Shown here: positions 8,505-17,724 of the stretch, piece after piece
How the letters are laid out: every line of letters begins with the position of its first letter
How positions within the stretch are numbered: position 1 is the first letter of the stretch
NCBI RefSeq assembly: GCF_015461845.1
Contig: NZ_JACOPW010000002.1
Coordinates: 1,294,342-1,358,341 of the forward strand
Reading direction: 5' to 3'
Origin: Pseudomonas mucoides
GTDB taxonomy: Bacteria; Pseudomonadota; Gammaproteobacteria; Pseudomonadales; Pseudomonadaceae
Length of the DNA: 64,000 bases
The notes under the pieces: generated by a model
The model's database searches: none
Told to the model about the DNA's origin: nothing
What the model saw: the letters and a program-made list of their open reading frames with translations, nothing else
Position numbers and translations under genes: made by a program

Positions 8505-8886
8505 CATAACAAGAACAAAAAAAGCAGCAAGCCCTAATAAAAATAAGACGTAACGACTCTGACATAACAAAAACAACACGGCAGAGACGCAGCTAACAGA
8601 TTTTTTTGGAGAGGATGTGCTTTTCAGGGTGCTTTTCGGAGTTACCCGCAACCGGGCAGAGAACAATAAAACTACCCTCAGGTAGCTCCCGAACTGGTTG
8701 GATCGCTCAGCGAAAAAGTAGATCAGCGCTCAAAAAAATACGTTTGCTCTTGATCCCGGATGGGGATCGACAAAAACAGCGGTAAAGGGTCACGGTCACT
8801 AAAAACAAAAACAGACCGCCCCTCAATAATAAAAAAAGAGCACGCGCAACGACAAAATTAAAGGGGAGCTTCGGCTCCCCTTTGTG
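8505..8886 (+). ncRNA. crcY: CrcY-type Hfq/Crc-sequestering small RNA
   Basis: About 380 nt of gene-free sequence runs from a sigma-54 promoter to a strong terminator. It is studded with A-rich, C/U-interrupted motifs of the AAnAAnAA type (for example near 8508, 8537, 8567, 8662, 8801 and 8826). These are the signature by which CrcZ/CrcY bind Hfq and relieve catabolite repression when good carbon sources run out. Length and 3' hairpin match the family. I recall that P. putida crcY lies next to the HMG-CoA lyase gene, as here; crcZ instead follows cbrB. A 60-codon frame at 8355-8537 overlaps the promoter and is not credible as a gene. Confidence 0.85.
8861..8886 (+). terminator. Rho-independent terminator of crcY
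   Basis: AAAGGGGAGC, TTCG tetraloop, GCTCCCCTTT form a 10-bp stem running into a T-rich tail (TTTGTGCTTT). It ends the CrcY transcript. Confidence 0.9.
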
Positions 8887-8918
8887 CTTTCCGGGATTTG
8901 TGATTTCCCCCGCTCTCT

Positions 8919-9010
8919 GTAGGAGTGAGCCTGCTCGCGATGGCGGCAGCACATCCAACATCGATGTCGACTGACTCACCGCTATCGCGAGCAGGCTTAC
9001 TCCTACAGGG
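8919..9010. repeat. REPIN between crcY and acyl-CoA synthetase gene
   Basis: The arms TGTAGGAGTGAGCCTGCTCG at 8919-8945 and the mirror at 8981-9008 (with one change, GGCTTACTCC) are separated by about 36 bp. It ends 9 bp from the stop of the opposing acyl-CoA synthetase gene. Confidence 0.9.
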
Positions 9011-9018
9011 GGATGGGT

Positions 9019-10716
9019 TTAGCCTTTGTTTTCGCGCAGTTCTTCGATACTGATCTCACGCATCCGGAATTTCTGGATCTTGCCGGTCACGGTCATCGGA
9101 AACTCCTCCACAAACTTGAAGTAACGCGGCGTCTTGAAGTGCGCGATGCGCTCCTTGCACCAGGCTTGCAGTTCCTGCTCGGTGGCGCTGTGGCCCGGGT
9201 GGAACTTGATCCAGGCAACTATCTCTTCGCCATAACGCGAGCAGGGAATGCCGATCACCTGCACGTCCGCCACCGCCGGGTGGGTAAAGAAAAACTCTTC
9301 CAGCTCCCGCGGGTAAACGTTCTCGCCGCCACGGATGATCATGTCCTTGTTGCGCCCGGCAATGCACACGTAGCCTTCGTCGTTCATGCTCGCCAGGTCG
9401 CCGGTGTGCATCCAGCCGGCCTGATCGATGGCTTCCGCGGTGCCTTGCGGGTTGTTCCAGTAGCCGAGCATCACGCTGTAGCCACGGGTGCACAGTTCAC
9501 CAATGGTGCCGCGCGGCACGAGATTACCGGCCTCGTCGATGATTTTGCTTTCCAGCTGCGGCTGGGTGCGGCCGACGGTGGTCACGCGTAACTCCAGCTC
9601 GTCTGACGGACCGGTCTGTAACGACACAGGGCTTGTTTCCGTCATGCCGTAGGCAATCTGCACTTCATTCATGTGCATTTCGTTGATGACCCGGCGCATC
9701 ACTTCGATCGGGCACGTGGCACCGGCCATGATTCCGGTGCGCAGGCTCGACAGATCGAATTCGGCGCGCTGGGGCTGATCGAGCATGGCGATGAACATGG
9801 TCGGTACGCCATACAGCGCCGTGGCTTTTTCTTCGGCGACAGTGGTCAGGGTCAGCAATGGATCGAAGGCATCGTTCGGGTAAATCATCGTGCTGCCGTG
9901 GGTGATGCAGCCGAGGTTGCCCATGACCATGCCGAAGCAGTGATACAGCGGCACCGGGATCACCAGGCGATCATTAGCGGTCAGGCCGAGGCTTTCGCCG
10001 ACCATGTATCCGTTGTTGAGAATGTTGTAGTGACTGAGGGTCGCGCCTTTCGGGAATCCGGTGGTGCCGGAGGTGTACTGGATGTTTACCGGTTGATCGA
10101 AATGCAGGCTGTCCTGGCGTTCGCGCAGCTGTTCATTCGAAACGCTGGCGGCCAGATCCGCCAATTGCGACCACGGCAGAAAACCTGAAGGTGGCTGCGC
10201 ATCCAGGCTGATGACGCCGCGCAAATCAGGCAGGCGCTCACTGTGTAACTGTCCGATGGATTGCTCGGCCAGTTCGGGAACGAGCCCTTGCAGCATTCCG
10301 TGATAGTTGGATGTTTTGAACGCGCCGGCGCAGACCAGCCATTGGCAACCGGATTGTTTCAACACGTATTCGAGTTCAGAGCTGCGGTACGCCGGGTTGA
10401 TGTTGACCAGAATCACGCCGATTTTCGCGCTGGCGAACTGGCTGATGCACCACTGCGCGCAGTTCGGCGCCCAGATGCCGAGTCGATCACCGGCCTGCAA
10501 GCCCAGCGCGAGCAGCGCTCTGGCATGCAGGTCAACGACCTCGGCCAGTTGCTGCCAGGTGTAGCGCAACTGTTGATGGCGCACGACCAGCGCCTCCCCG
10601 GTCGCCTGCTGCGCGACGGTGTTATCGAACGCCTGGCCGATGGTCATCGCCAGCAAGGCTTTGTCCTGGGAACCACGGGTATAGCTGCGCTGCGGGCTTG
10701 CACTGGGTTGATCCAT
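9019..10716 (-). CDS. AMP-forming acyl-CoA synthetase in the liu cluster
   Basis: This 565-residue ANL-superfamily ligase activates a carboxylic acid to its acyl-CoA through an acyl-AMP. Core motifs in order: the P-loop [18 protein letters not shown] (about residue 214), [27 protein letters not shown], the hinge [22 protein letters not shown] and the catalytic lysine in [13 protein letters not shown]. It is divergent from liuA, and the intergenic region carries two LiuR-type palindromes, so joint control by LiuR is likely. A role in activating isovalerate or a related branched acid, or acetoacetate, is inferred from context. Medium-chain fatty acids are also possible. Confidence 0.88.
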   Translation of the reverse strand: MDQPSASPQRSYTRGSQDKALLAMTIGQAFDNTVAQQATGEALVVRHQQLRYTWQQLAEVVDLHARALLALGLQAGDRLGIWAPNCAQWCISQFASAKIGVILVNINPAYRSSELEYVLKQSGCQWLVCAGAFKTSNYHGMLQGLVPELAEQSIGQLHSERLPDLRGVISLDAQPPSGFLPWSQLADLAASVSNEQLRERQDSLHFDQPVNIQYTSGTTGFPKGATLSHYNILNNGYMVGESLGLTANDRLVIPVPLYHCFGMVMGNLGCITHGSTMIYPNDAFDPLLTLTTVAEEKATALYGVPTMFIAMLDQPQRAEFDLSSLRTGIMAGATCPIEVMRRVINEMHMNEVQIAYGMTETSPVSLQTGPSDELELRVTTVGRTQPQLESKIIDEAGNLVPRGTIGELCTRGYSVMLGYWNNPQGTAEAIDQAGWMHTGDLASMNDEGYVCIAGRNKDMIIRGGENVYPRELEEFFFTHPAVADVQVIGIPCSRYGEEIVAWIKFHPGHSATEQELQAWCKERIAHFKTPRYFKFVEEFPMTVTGKIQKFRMREISIEELRENKG

Positions 10717-10805
10717 GATGACCCCTATTGTCTTTATTAATGGGCTGGCGGCGCTCCCACAGGATGCCCGCGTTCTATCTTGAACTGGCTCTACTCTCGC
10801 TCAAG

Positions 10806-10821
10806 TTGACGTTAACGTAAA
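10806..10821. promoter_or_regulatory. LiuR-type operator, site 1 of the liuA/acyl-CoA synthetase region
   Basis: TTGACGTTAACGTAAA shares the ACGTTAACGT core with site 2 and is closely related to the site before liuR. It lies 90 bp from the divergent synthetase start and 114 bp before liuA. Confidence 0.75.
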
Positions 10822-10848
10822 GGGTGATTGACAGCCATTCGTCACAGG

Positions 10849-10865
10849 CTTACGTTAACGTAAAG
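10849..10865. promoter_or_regulatory. LiuR-type operator, site 2
   Basis: CTTACGTTAACGTAAAG is a near-perfect palindrome 55 bp before liuA. Its centre is about 43 bp from that of site 1, close to four helical turns. Confidence 0.75.
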
Positions 10866-10919
10866 GTGAGAGCCGAATCATTGCCCTCCCCACCCTACAA
10901 AAAAGCCAAAAGGTGCCCC

Positions 10920-12083
10920 ATGAGCTACCCATCCCTGAATTTTGCCCTCGGTGAAACCATCGACATGCTGCGCGATCAGGTTCAGTCCTTCGTCGCCAAA
11001 GAGATCGCCCCGCGCGCCGCTCAGATCGACATCGACAACCTGTTCCCCGCAGACCTGTGGCGCAAATTCGGCGACATGGGCCTGCTCGGCATTACCGTAC
11101 CGGAAGAATACGGCGGCGCTGGCCTGGGCTACCTGGCCCACGTTGTGGCGATGGAAGAAATCAGCCGCGGTTCGGCGTCGGTGGCCTTGTCCTACGGCGC
11201 CCACTCCAACCTCTGCGTCAACCAGATCAACCGCAATGGCAACCACGAGCAAAAATCCAAGTACCTGCCGAAGTTGATCAGCGGTGAACACATCGGCGCC
11301 CTGGCCATGAGCGAACCGAACGCCGGTTCCGATGTGGTCTCGATGAAACTGCGCGCCGACAAACGCGGTGACAAGTACGTGCTCAACGGCAGCAAGACCT
11401 GGATCACCAACGGCCCTGACGCCAACACCTACGTGATCTACGCCAAGACCGACCTGGAAAAAGGTCCGCACGGCATCACCGCATTCATCGTCGAACGCGA
11501 CTGGAAAGGCTTCAGCCGCAGCAACAAGTTCGACAAGCTCGGCATGCGCGGCTCCAACACTTGCGAGCTGTTCTTCGACGACGTCGAAGTGCCGGAAGAA
11601 AACATCCTCGGCGTGCTCAACGGCGGCGTGAAAGTGTTGATGAGCGGCCTCGACTACGAGCGCGTCGTGCTCTCCGGCGGCCCGACCGGCATCATGCAGG
11701 CGTGCATGGACCTGATCGTGCCGTACATCCATGATCGCAAGCAATTCGGCCAAAGCATCGGCGAATTCCAGCTGATCCAGGGCAAAGTCGCCGACATGTA
11801 CACCCAACTCAACGCCAGCCGCGCTTACCTCTATGCGGTGGCCCAGGCTTGCGAGCGTGGCGAAACCACGCGCAAGGACGCTGCCGGCGTGATCCTCTAC
11901 AGCGCCGAACGCGCCACGCAAATGGCCCTCGACGCAATCCAGATTCTCGGTGGCAACGGTTACATCAACGAATTCCCGGCCGGTCGTCTGCTGCGTGACG
12001 CCAAGCTGTACGAAATCGGCGCCGGCACCAGTGAGATCCGTCGCATGCTGATCGGTCGCGAACTGTTCAACGAAACCCGCTAA
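10920..12083 (+). CDS. liuA: isovaleryl-CoA dehydrogenase
   Basis: The 387-residue flavoprotein oxidises isovaleryl-CoA to 3-methylcrotonyl-CoA. Seen motifs are [19 protein letters not shown], the flavin-contact segment [13 protein letters not shown], the catalytic-glutamate region [20 protein letters not shown] (Glu here marks isovaleryl-CoA dehydrogenases), and [35 protein letters not shown] longer frame opens at 10824, but those 32 codons run through LiuR operator site 2. The ATG at 10920 with AAAAGGTG upstream is preferred. It is the first gene of liuABCD, with 12 bp to liuB. Confidence 0.96.
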   Translation: MSYPSLNFALGETIDMLRDQVQSFVAKEIAPRAAQIDIDNLFPADLWRKFGDMGLLGITVPEEYGGAGLGYLAHVVAMEEISRGSASVALSYGAHSNLCVNQINRNGNHEQKSKYLPKLISGEHIGALAMSEPNAGSDVVSMKLRADKRGDKYVLNGSKTWITNGPDANTYVIYAKTDLEKGPHGITAFIVERDWKGFSRSNKFDKLGMRGSNTCELFFDDVEVPEENILGVLNGGVKVLMSGLDYERVVLSGGPTGIMQACMDLIVPYIHDRKQFGQSIGEFQLIQGKVADMYTQLNASRAYLYAVAQACERGETTRKDAAGVILYSAERATQMALDAIQILGGNGYINEFPAGRLLRDAKLYEIGAGTSEIRRMLIGRELFNETR

Positions 12084-12095
12084 ACGGAGCTGTCC

Positions 12096-13703
12096 ATGGC
12101 TATCCTGCATACCCAGCTCAACCCCCGTTCGGCGGAGTTCGCCGCCAACAGCGCGGCGATGCTCAAACAGGTCGACGCCCTGCACACCCTGCTCGCCCAA
12201 GTGCAGCTCGGTGGTGGCCCGAAGGCTCAAGAGCGCCACACCTCGCGGGGCAAATTGCTGCCTCGCGAGCGCATCAATCGTTTACTCGATCCGGGCTCGC
12301 CGTTTCTTGAGATCAGCCAACTGGCGGCCTACGAGGTGTACGGTGAAGACGTTCCGGCCGCTGGCGTGATCGCCGGGATCGGTCGCGTGGAAGGTGTCGA
12401 GTGCATGATCGTCGCCAACGACGCCACGGTGAAAGGCGGTTCGTATTACCCGCTGACCGTGAAAAAACACCTGCGCGCCCAAACCATCGCCCAGCAGAAC
12501 CGCCTGCCGTGCATCTATCTGGTGGACTCCGGTGGCGCCAACCTGCCGCGTCAGGATGAAGTGTTCCCGGATCGCGATCACTTCGGGCGGATCTTCTTCA
12601 ACCAGGCCAACATGAGCGCCATGGGCATTCCGCAGATTGCTGTGGTGATGGGTTCGTGCACCGCCGGTGGCGCTTATGTGCCAGCGATGGCCGACGAAGC
12701 AATCATGGTACGCCAGCAAGCGACGATTTTCCTCGCCGGTCCGCCGCTGGTAAAAGCCGCGACCGGTGAAGTGGTCAGCGCCGAAGACCTCGGCGGGGCC
12801 GATGTGCATTGCAAGATTTCCGGGGTCGCCGACCACTATGCCGAGAGCGATGAACACGCCTTGGCCATTGCCCGACGCAGCGTCGCCAACCTCAACTGGC
12901 GCAAGCTCGGCGAACTGCAACAACGCGCCCCGATTGCCCCGCTCTACGCCAGCGACGAGTTGTACGGCGTGGTCTCGGCGGACGCCAAGCAGCCGTTCGA
13001 TGTGCGCGAAGTGATCGCGCGGCTGGTCGACGGTTCGGTGTTCGATGAATTCAAAGCGCTGTTCGGCACCACACTGGTGTGCGGCTTTGCCCACCTGCAC
13101 GGTTACCCGATCGCGATCCTCGCCAACAACGGCATCCTGTTCGCTGAAGCCGCGCAGAAAGGCGCGCACTTCATTGAACTGGCCTGCCAGCGCGGTATTC
13201 CGCTGCTGTTCCTGCAAAACATTACTGGTTTCATGGTCGGCCAGAAGTACGAGGCCGGCGGCATCGCCAAGCATGGCGCGAAACTGGTGACCGCCGTGGC
13301 GTGCGCCAAGGTGCCGAAATTCACCGTGATCATCGGCGGCAGTTTTGGTGCCGGTAACTACGGCATGTGCGGTCGGGCCTACGACCCGCGCTTCCTGTGG
13401 ATGTGGCCAAACGCACGCATCGGCGTGATGGGCGCCGAGCAAGCCGCCGGCGTATTGGTGCAGGTCAAACGCGAGCAGGCCGAGCGCAGCGGCCAAGGCT
13501 TCAGCGCCGAGCAGGAAGCCGAGATCAAACAACCGATCCTCGATCAATACGAAGAACAGGGTCACCCCTACTATTCCAGCGCACGGCTATGGGACGACGG
13601 CGTCATCGACCCCGCTCAGACCCGCGATGTGTTGGCCCTGGCCTTGTCCGCGTCGTTGAACGCGCCTATCGAACCGAGCCGCTTCGGCGTGTTCCGGATG
13701 TGA
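12096..13703 (+). CDS. liuB: methylcrotonyl-CoA carboxylase, carboxyltransferase (beta) subunit
   Basis: The 535-residue carboxyltransferase subunit transfers CO2 from carboxybiotin to 3-methylcrotonyl-CoA, giving 3-methylglutaconyl-CoA. It has the paired crotonase-like halves of the family: the N-terminal half with [24 protein letters not shown] and [16 protein letters not shown], and the C-terminal half with [22 protein letters not shown] and [20 protein letters not shown]. Length is normal. GGAGCTGTCC precedes the start, 12 bp after liuA, so translation is probably coupled. Its partner is the biotin subunit LiuD, encoded two genes downstream. Confidence 0.97.
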   Translation: MAILHTQLNPRSAEFAANSAAMLKQVDALHTLLAQVQLGGGPKAQERHTSRGKLLPRERINRLLDPGSPFLEISQLAAYEVYGEDVPAAGVIAGIGRVEGVECMIVANDATVKGGSYYPLTVKKHLRAQTIAQQNRLPCIYLVDSGGANLPRQDEVFPDRDHFGRIFFNQANMSAMGIPQIAVVMGSCTAGGAYVPAMADEAIMVRQQATIFLAGPPLVKAATGEVVSAEDLGGADVHCKISGVADHYAESDEHALAIARRSVANLNWRKLGELQQRAPIAPLYASDELYGVVSADAKQPFDVREVIARLVDGSVFDEFKALFGTTLVCGFAHLHGYPIAILANNGILFAEAAQKGAHFIELACQRGIPLLFLQNITGFMVGQKYEAGGIAKHGAKLVTAVACAKVPKFTVIIGGSFGAGNYGMCGRAYDPRFLWMWPNARIGVMGAEQAAGVLVQVKREQAERSGQGFSAEQEAEIKQPILDQYEEQGHPYYSSARLWDDGVIDPAQTRDVLALALSASLNAPIEPSRFGVFRM

Positions 13704-13716
13704 TCGGGAGAAAACC

Positions 13717-14529
13717 ATGAGCGACTTCAAGACCCTCGAACTGCTGACCGACCCACGGGGTTTCGCCACCCTGTGGCTCAGCCGTGAAGAAAAGAACAAC
13801 GCGTTCAACGCAGAAATGATCCGCGAACTGATCCTCGCGCTGGACACCGTGGCCAGCGACGCCAGCCTGCGGTTCTTGCTGGTGCGTGGACGCGGCAAGC
13901 ATTTCAGCGCCGGCGCGGACCTGGCGTGGATGCAGCAATCGGCCGAGCTCGATTACCACACCAACCTTGACGATGCCCGGGAACTGGCGGAGTTGATGTA
14001 CAACCTCGCCAAACTGAAAATCCCCACCCTTGCCGTGGTGCAAGGCGCCGCCTTCGGCGGTGCGCTGGGCCTGATCAGTTGCTGCGACATGGCGATTGGC
14101 ACCGACGACGCGCAGTTCTGCCTGTCGGAAGTGCGCATTGGCCTGGCGCCAGCGGTGATCAGCCCGTTCGTGGTGCAAGCCATCGGTGAGCGTGCGGCCC
14201 GCCGTTATGCGCTGACCGCGGAACGTTTCGGCGGGCAACGGGCGCGGGAAATCGGTTTGTTGTCGGAAAGCTATCCGGGCACCGAGCTGGAGCAGAAAGT
14301 CGATCAGTGGATCGACAACCTGTTGCTCAACAGCCCCGCCGCCATGCGCACCAGCAAAGACTTGTTGCGTGAAGTCGGCCACGGCGCGCTGACCCCGGCC
14401 CTGCGCCGTTACACCGAAAACGCCATCGCCCGCATCCGCGTCAGCCCTGAAGGTCAGGAAGGCCTGCGCGCCTTTCTGCAAAAACGTCCACCGAACTGGC
14501 AAGCCCCCACCACCAAGGAGCCACGTTGA
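13717..14529 (+). CDS. liuC: 3-methylglutaconyl-CoA hydratase
   Basis: This 270-residue crotonase-fold enzyme hydrates 3-methylglutaconyl-CoA to HMG-CoA. Oxyanion-hole segments are GRGKHFSAGADLAWMQQ and VVQGAAFGGALGLISCCDMAIGTDDAQFCLSEVRIGLAPAVISPFV. The position between the two carboxylase subunit genes is the conserved liu order and assigns the substrate. GGGAGAAAACC precedes the start. The stop codon overlaps the liuD ATG by one base (TGATG). Confidence 0.95.
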   Translation: MSDFKTLELLTDPRGFATLWLSREEKNNAFNAEMIRELILALDTVASDASLRFLLVRGRGKHFSAGADLAWMQQSAELDYHTNLDDARELAELMYNLAKLKIPTLAVVQGAAFGGALGLISCCDMAIGTDDAQFCLSEVRIGLAPAVISPFVVQAIGERAARRYALTAERFGGQRAREIGLLSESYPGTELEQKVDQWIDNLLLNSPAAMRTSKDLLREVGHGALTPALRRYTENAIARIRVSPEGQEGLRAFLQKRPPNWQAPTTKEPR

Positions 14530-16478
14530 TGAGCGCACCTGTTCTCACCACCTTGCTGGTGGCCAACCGTGGCGAAATCGCCTGCCGGGTCATGCGTACC
14601 GCAAAGGCTCTGGGCCTGACCACCGTGGCCGTGCACAGCGCCACTGACCGTGACGCGCGACACAGCCGTGAAGCGGACATCCGCGTCGACCTCGGTGGCA
14701 GCAAAGCCGCCGACAGTTACCTGCAAATCGACAAGCTGATTGCGGCAGCCAAGGCCAGCGGCGCTCAGGCGATTCACCCGGGTTACGGCTTTTTGTCGGA
14801 GAACGCCGGGTTTGCCCGCGCGATTGAAGACGCCGGCCTGATCTTCCTCGGCCCACCCGCCTCGGCCATTGATGCGATGGGCAGCAAATCCGCCGCCAAA
14901 GCGCTGATGGAAACTGCTGGCGTGCCATTGGTGCCGGGCTATCACGGCGAAGCGCAGGACTTCGACACCTTCCGCGAGGCGTGTGATCGCATCGGTTATC
15001 CAGTGCTGCTCAAGGCCACCGCCGGCGGTGGCGGCAAAGGCATGAAAGTGGTCGAGGATGTCAGCCAGTTGGCCGAAGCCCTGGCCTCCGCCCAACGTGA
15101 GGCGAAGTCCTCCTTCGGCGACTCACGGATGCTGGTGGAGAAGTACCTGCTCAAACCGCGCCACGTGGAAATCCAGGTCTTCGCCGACCAGCATGGCAAC
15201 TGCTTGTACCTGAATGAACGCGATTGCTCGATCCAGCGTCGCCACCAGAAAGTCGTCGAAGAAGCACCTGCGCCAGGCTTGAGTCCGGAGCTGCGCCGCG
15301 CCATGGGCGAGGCAGCCGTGCGTTCGGCGCAAGCCATCGGTTATGTCGGCGCCGGCACCGTGGAGTTTTTGCTGGATTCGCGCGGTGAGTTCTTCTTCAT
15401 GGAAATGAACACGCGCCTGCAGGTTGAACACCCGGTCACCGAAGCCATCACCGGCCTCGACCTGGTGGCCTGGCAGATTCGTGTGGCCCGTGGTGAAGCG
15501 CTGCCAATGACCCAGGCCGAGGTGCCGCTGATCGGTCACGCGATTGAAGTGCGGCTGTACGCCGAGGACCCGGCCAATGATTTCCTGCCGGCCACCGGGC
15601 GTCTGGAACTGTATCGTGAATCCGCCGCAGGCCCGGGGCGTCGGGTCGACAGCGGTGTTGAAGAAGGCGATGAGATTTCGCCGTTCTACGACCCGATGCT
15701 CGGCAAGCTGATTGCCTGGGGTGAGGATCGCGAACAGGCGCGGTTGCGCTTGTTGAGCATGCTTGATGAGTTTGCGATTGGCGGGCTCAAGACCAACATC
15801 AACTTCCTGCGCCGGATCATCGCGCACCCTGCGTTTGCCGCGGCAGAACTGGACACCGGGTTTATCCCGCGCTTCCAGGAGCAATTGCTGCCCGCGCCTT
15901 CGGACCTCAGTGATGCGTTCTGGCAAGCGGCCGCTCAGGCCGTTGCCCAGAGCCAGGCCGATTCACCGCGCGCAGATGACGTGAGTTCGCCATGGGCAAT
16001 CAGCAATGGTTTCCGGGCTGGATTGCCGAAAGAAATCACCTTGCACTTGAGCTGCGAAGGCCAGGACCGCGCATTGACCCTGGGCGATGTCTGCACGGCC
16101 CAGCTTAAAGGCGAGCAATTGCTGACCGAACACCACGGTGTACGCCGCCAGCACCGAGCAATCCGTCGTGGCGACTCTGTTTATCTGCAATGGGAAGGTG
16201 AACTGCGCCGCATCGAGTCCTACGATCCGATCGGCGCCGTCGAAGCCAGCCACAGCCATCAGGGTGGGCTCACCGCCCCGATGAACGGCAGCATCGTGCG
16301 TGTGCTGGTAGAGGCCGGGCAAACGGTCGAAGCCGGGGCGCAATTGGTGGTGTTGGAGGCGATGAAAATGGAGCACAGCATTCGTGCGCCCCACGCGGGT
16401 GTGATCAAGGCCTTGTATTGCCAGGAAGGCGAAATGGTCAGCGAAGGCAGTGCATTGGTCGAACTGGAAGAAGCGTGA
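14529..16478 (+). CDS. liuD: methylcrotonyl-CoA carboxylase, biotin-carrying (alpha) subunit
   Basis: The 649-residue subunit comprises biotin carboxylase (residues 6-450: LLVANRGEIACRVMRTAKAL, the ATP-grasp loop LLKATAGGGGKGMKVV, and FFMEMNTRLQVEHPVTE), a BT linker domain, and a C-terminal biotinyl domain whose VLEAMKMEHS places the biotin on Lys613. It carboxylates biotin using ATP and bicarbonate, then serves LiuB. An in-frame TTG one codon upstream (14526) is possible, but the ATG overlapping the liuC stop is the natural coupled start. It is the last gene of the operon, followed by an inverted repeat. Confidence 0.96.
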   Translation: MSAPVLTTLLVANRGEIACRVMRTAKALGLTTVAVHSATDRDARHSREADIRVDLGGSKAADSYLQIDKLIAAAKASGAQAIHPGYGFLSENAGFARAIEDAGLIFLGPPASAIDAMGSKSAAKALMETAGVPLVPGYHGEAQDFDTFREACDRIGYPVLLKATAGGGGKGMKVVEDVSQLAEALASAQREAKSSFGDSRMLVEKYLLKPRHVEIQVFADQHGNCLYLNERDCSIQRRHQKVVEEAPAPGLSPELRRAMGEAAVRSAQAIGYVGAGTVEFLLDSRGEFFFMEMNTRLQVEHPVTEAITGLDLVAWQIRVARGEALPMTQAEVPLIGHAIEVRLYAEDPANDFLPATGRLELYRESAAGPGRRVDSGVEEGDEISPFYDPMLGKLIAWGEDREQARLRLLSMLDEFAIGGLKTNINFLRRIIAHPAFAAAELDTGFIPRFQEQLLPAPSDLSDAFWQAAAQAVAQSQADSPRADDVSSPWAISNGFRAGLPKEITLHLSCEGQDRALTLGDVCTAQLKGEQLLTEHHGVRRQHRAIRRGDSVYLQWEGELRRIESYDPIGAVEASHSHQGGLTAPMNGSIVRVLVEAGQTVEAGAQLVVLEAMKMEHSIRAPHAGVIKALYCQEGEMVSEGSALVELEEA

Positions 16479-16483
16479 AATGA

Positions 16484-16515
16484 AGATCGGTCCTACGTTC
16501 TAGGAGGACCGATCT
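16484..16515. terminator. bidirectional hairpin between liuD and the LexA-like gene
   Basis: AGATCGGTCCT and AGGACCGATCT pair perfectly (11 bp) around a 10-nt loop, exactly in the 39-bp gap between convergent genes. T-tracts are short on both sides. Confidence 0.65.
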
Positions 16516-16517
16516 GA

Positions 16518-17159
16518 TTAGAATTTGGCCGTTGCCTGAACCACTACGCCGAGAATTCGGCATTCATCGGTATAAAGGGCTTTCGGATACGTCGGATTGA
16601 GCGGGACCAGGTAACGCTGCCCGCCCTCTTCGATCAGCTTGCGAAACGTCGCCTCGGTGCTGTCCGACCACTGCGCGATCACCAGTTTTCCGGGCTCCGG
16701 CACAATGGCCGGGTCCACCAGGATCATCATGCCCTCAGCGATGCTCACGCCCGTGGGTGCCGTCATCGCATCACCCACGACCACCAGCCAGAACGCCGCG
16801 CCCTGGGCGTGGTAGTCGGTGAGTTCGAAGCGTGGCTTGCCGTAGACCGCCAGCTCACCGTCACGCAGCTGCATCGGCTCACGCCAGTCACTGACCGGGT
16901 AACGGAAGTACGGGTTGTACTTGTGCGTCAGGCAAGGCTCATCGTCCTGCAAGACCTCGCGAACCACCATCGCCACTTCCAGAAAATCCATCCCGAGCGC
17001 GCGCAAGACACGATTCATGTCTTGAATGCTCGGCTGACGGCGTTTATTCAGCCAGTGACCCACGCCACCCTGGGACATCCCGAGGCGGTCGGCGAGTACC
17101 TCTTGAGTGACTTTGAGGTCACTCATCTTGGCTTTGACTAACTCAATCCATTTATCCAT
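16518..17159 (-). CDS. PrtR/LexA-like repressor with a disabled S24 peptidase
   Basis: The 213-residue protein has an N-terminal phage-repressor HTH (residues 13-55: LKVTQEVLADRLGMSQGGVGHWLNKRRQPS) and a C-terminal S24 peptidase fold (about 105-213), resembling PrtR of Pseudomonas. S24 self-cleaving repressors carry a Ser in a G-D-S-M context and a general-base Lys. Here the motif reads VVVGDAMTAPTGVS, so position 131 is Ala (codon GCG), while Lys174 in ATFRKLIEEGG remains. If correct, RecA-stimulated autocleavage should be impossible. The start MDKWIELVK at 17159 is chosen over a 14-codon extension, as homologues begin there. It is divergent from a DUF6124 gene, with two operator-like elements between. 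Confidence 0.88.
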   Translation of the reverse strand: MDKWIELVKAKMSDLKVTQEVLADRLGMSQGGVGHWLNKRRQPSIQDMNRVLRALGMDFLEVAMVVREVLQDDEPCLTHKYNPYFRYPVSDWREPMQLRDGELAVYGKPRFELTDYHAQGAAFWLVVVGDAMTAPTGVSIAEGMMILVDPAIVPEPGKLVIAQWSDSTEATFRKLIEEGGQRYLVPLNPTYPKALYTDECRILGVVVQATAKF

Positions 17160-17197
17160 GTGCGGCACGATACGTGGGGTACTCCGACCAACAAAAC

Positions 17198-17210
17198 ACA
17201 ACTTGTAGTA
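17198..17210. promoter_or_regulatory. candidate repressor operator 1
   Basis: ACAACTTGTAGTA contains the palindrome ACAA-C-TTGT and matches the element at 17231 at 9 of 13 positions. It lies 39 bp before the LexA-like start. Assignment to that repressor is inference. Confidence 0.45.
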
Positions 17211-17230
17211 TTTAAATTCCAGTCACAAAT

Positions 17231-17243
17231 ACAGTTCGTACTA
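17231..17243. promoter_or_regulatory. candidate repressor operator 2
   Basis: ACAGTTCGTACTA (with TAC-N5-GTA symmetry) starts 33 bp, about three helical turns, after operator 1. It is on the DUF6124 side of the divergent promoter region. Confidence 0.45.
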
Positions 17244-17288
17244 GGATGGATTCACGGATCTGAATCTATCACGGAGCTTGCCATCGTC

Positions 17289-17630
17289 ATGACGTTACCC
17301 AGCAATGACCTGCCAGATATGCACATCGATACCACCCTGACCTCGCCCAAAGGCAACGCCGCCGCACAGCGAGCGCTGGATTATTACTTGAAACCAACTG
17401 TGTCCGAACCCGCTGCCGTGGAGCGGTTCTTCGATGTGAACCCGGGGATCAGCGCAGAAGAGGCGCTGGTTCATGCCTCGGATTTGTTGCGATGTGCCGC
17501 GGCGACTGCACATGAATCAGCCAGCAACCTGAACGGTCCCAGTCGCGACCTGGCCTATTCGACGGTGCACATGATCGACATGGCGAAGGCGATGATCGAT
17601 CGGTCTTTGCAAGCGCATCGGAACGCATGA
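17289..17630 (+). CDS. DUF6124/DUF3077-type small protein
   Basis: The 113-residue acidic, helical protein contains the core NAAAQRALDYYLKPTVSEPA and the C-terminal LNGPSRDLAYSTVHMIDMAKAMIDRSL. It resembles a Pseudomonas-restricted small-protein family annotated DUF6124 or DUF3077, which recurs in many copies per genome and has no known function. I start it at the ATG at 17289, after GGAG; the 43-codon upstream extension crosses the divergent promoter region. It is followed by the PrrF locus. Divergence from the LexA-like gene suggests control by that repressor. Confidence 0.75.
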   Translation: MTLPSNDLPDMHIDTTLTSPKGNAAAQRALDYYLKPTVSEPAAVERFFDVNPGISAEEALVHASDLLRCAAATAHESASNLNGPSRDLAYSTVHMIDMAKAMIDRSLQAHRNA

Positions 17631-17689
17631 AACGGGTGAGCGTTTGGGGAGGACAGGAAAGAGCTTTCCTGTCGCGCAGATAAAATCAT

Positions 17690-17717
17690 TTGACTCTCAA
17701 ACGAGAATGATTATTAT
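17690..17717 (+). promoter_or_regulatory. promoter of prrF
   Basis: TTGACT (17690-17695) and TATTAT (17712-17717) are separated by 16 bp and overlapped by the Fur box, so iron-loaded Fur would block polymerase. The predicted start is about 17725. Confidence 0.7.
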
Positions 17718-17721
17718 TGCA
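17703..17721. promoter_or_regulatory. Fur box
   Basis: GAGAATGATTATTATTGCA matches the 19-bp consensus GATAATGATAATCATTATC at about 14 positions and overlaps the -10 element. Confidence 0.75.
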
Positions 17722-17724
17722 TTC

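Noticed and set aside
8355..8537. 60-codon frame (MLPRGHKGGRKR...) before crcY
   Set aside because: It runs through the CbrB-like sites and sigma-54 promoter into the small RNA, has no ribosome-binding site and is low-complexity basic.
10878..12239. 453-codon frame opposite liuA
   Set aside because: It is antisense to an unambiguous isovaleryl-CoA dehydrogenase and spans into liuB; composition is typical of a mirror frame.
12282..13565. 427-codon frame opposite liuB
   Set aside because: It is a mirror of the carboxyltransferase gene with no family features.
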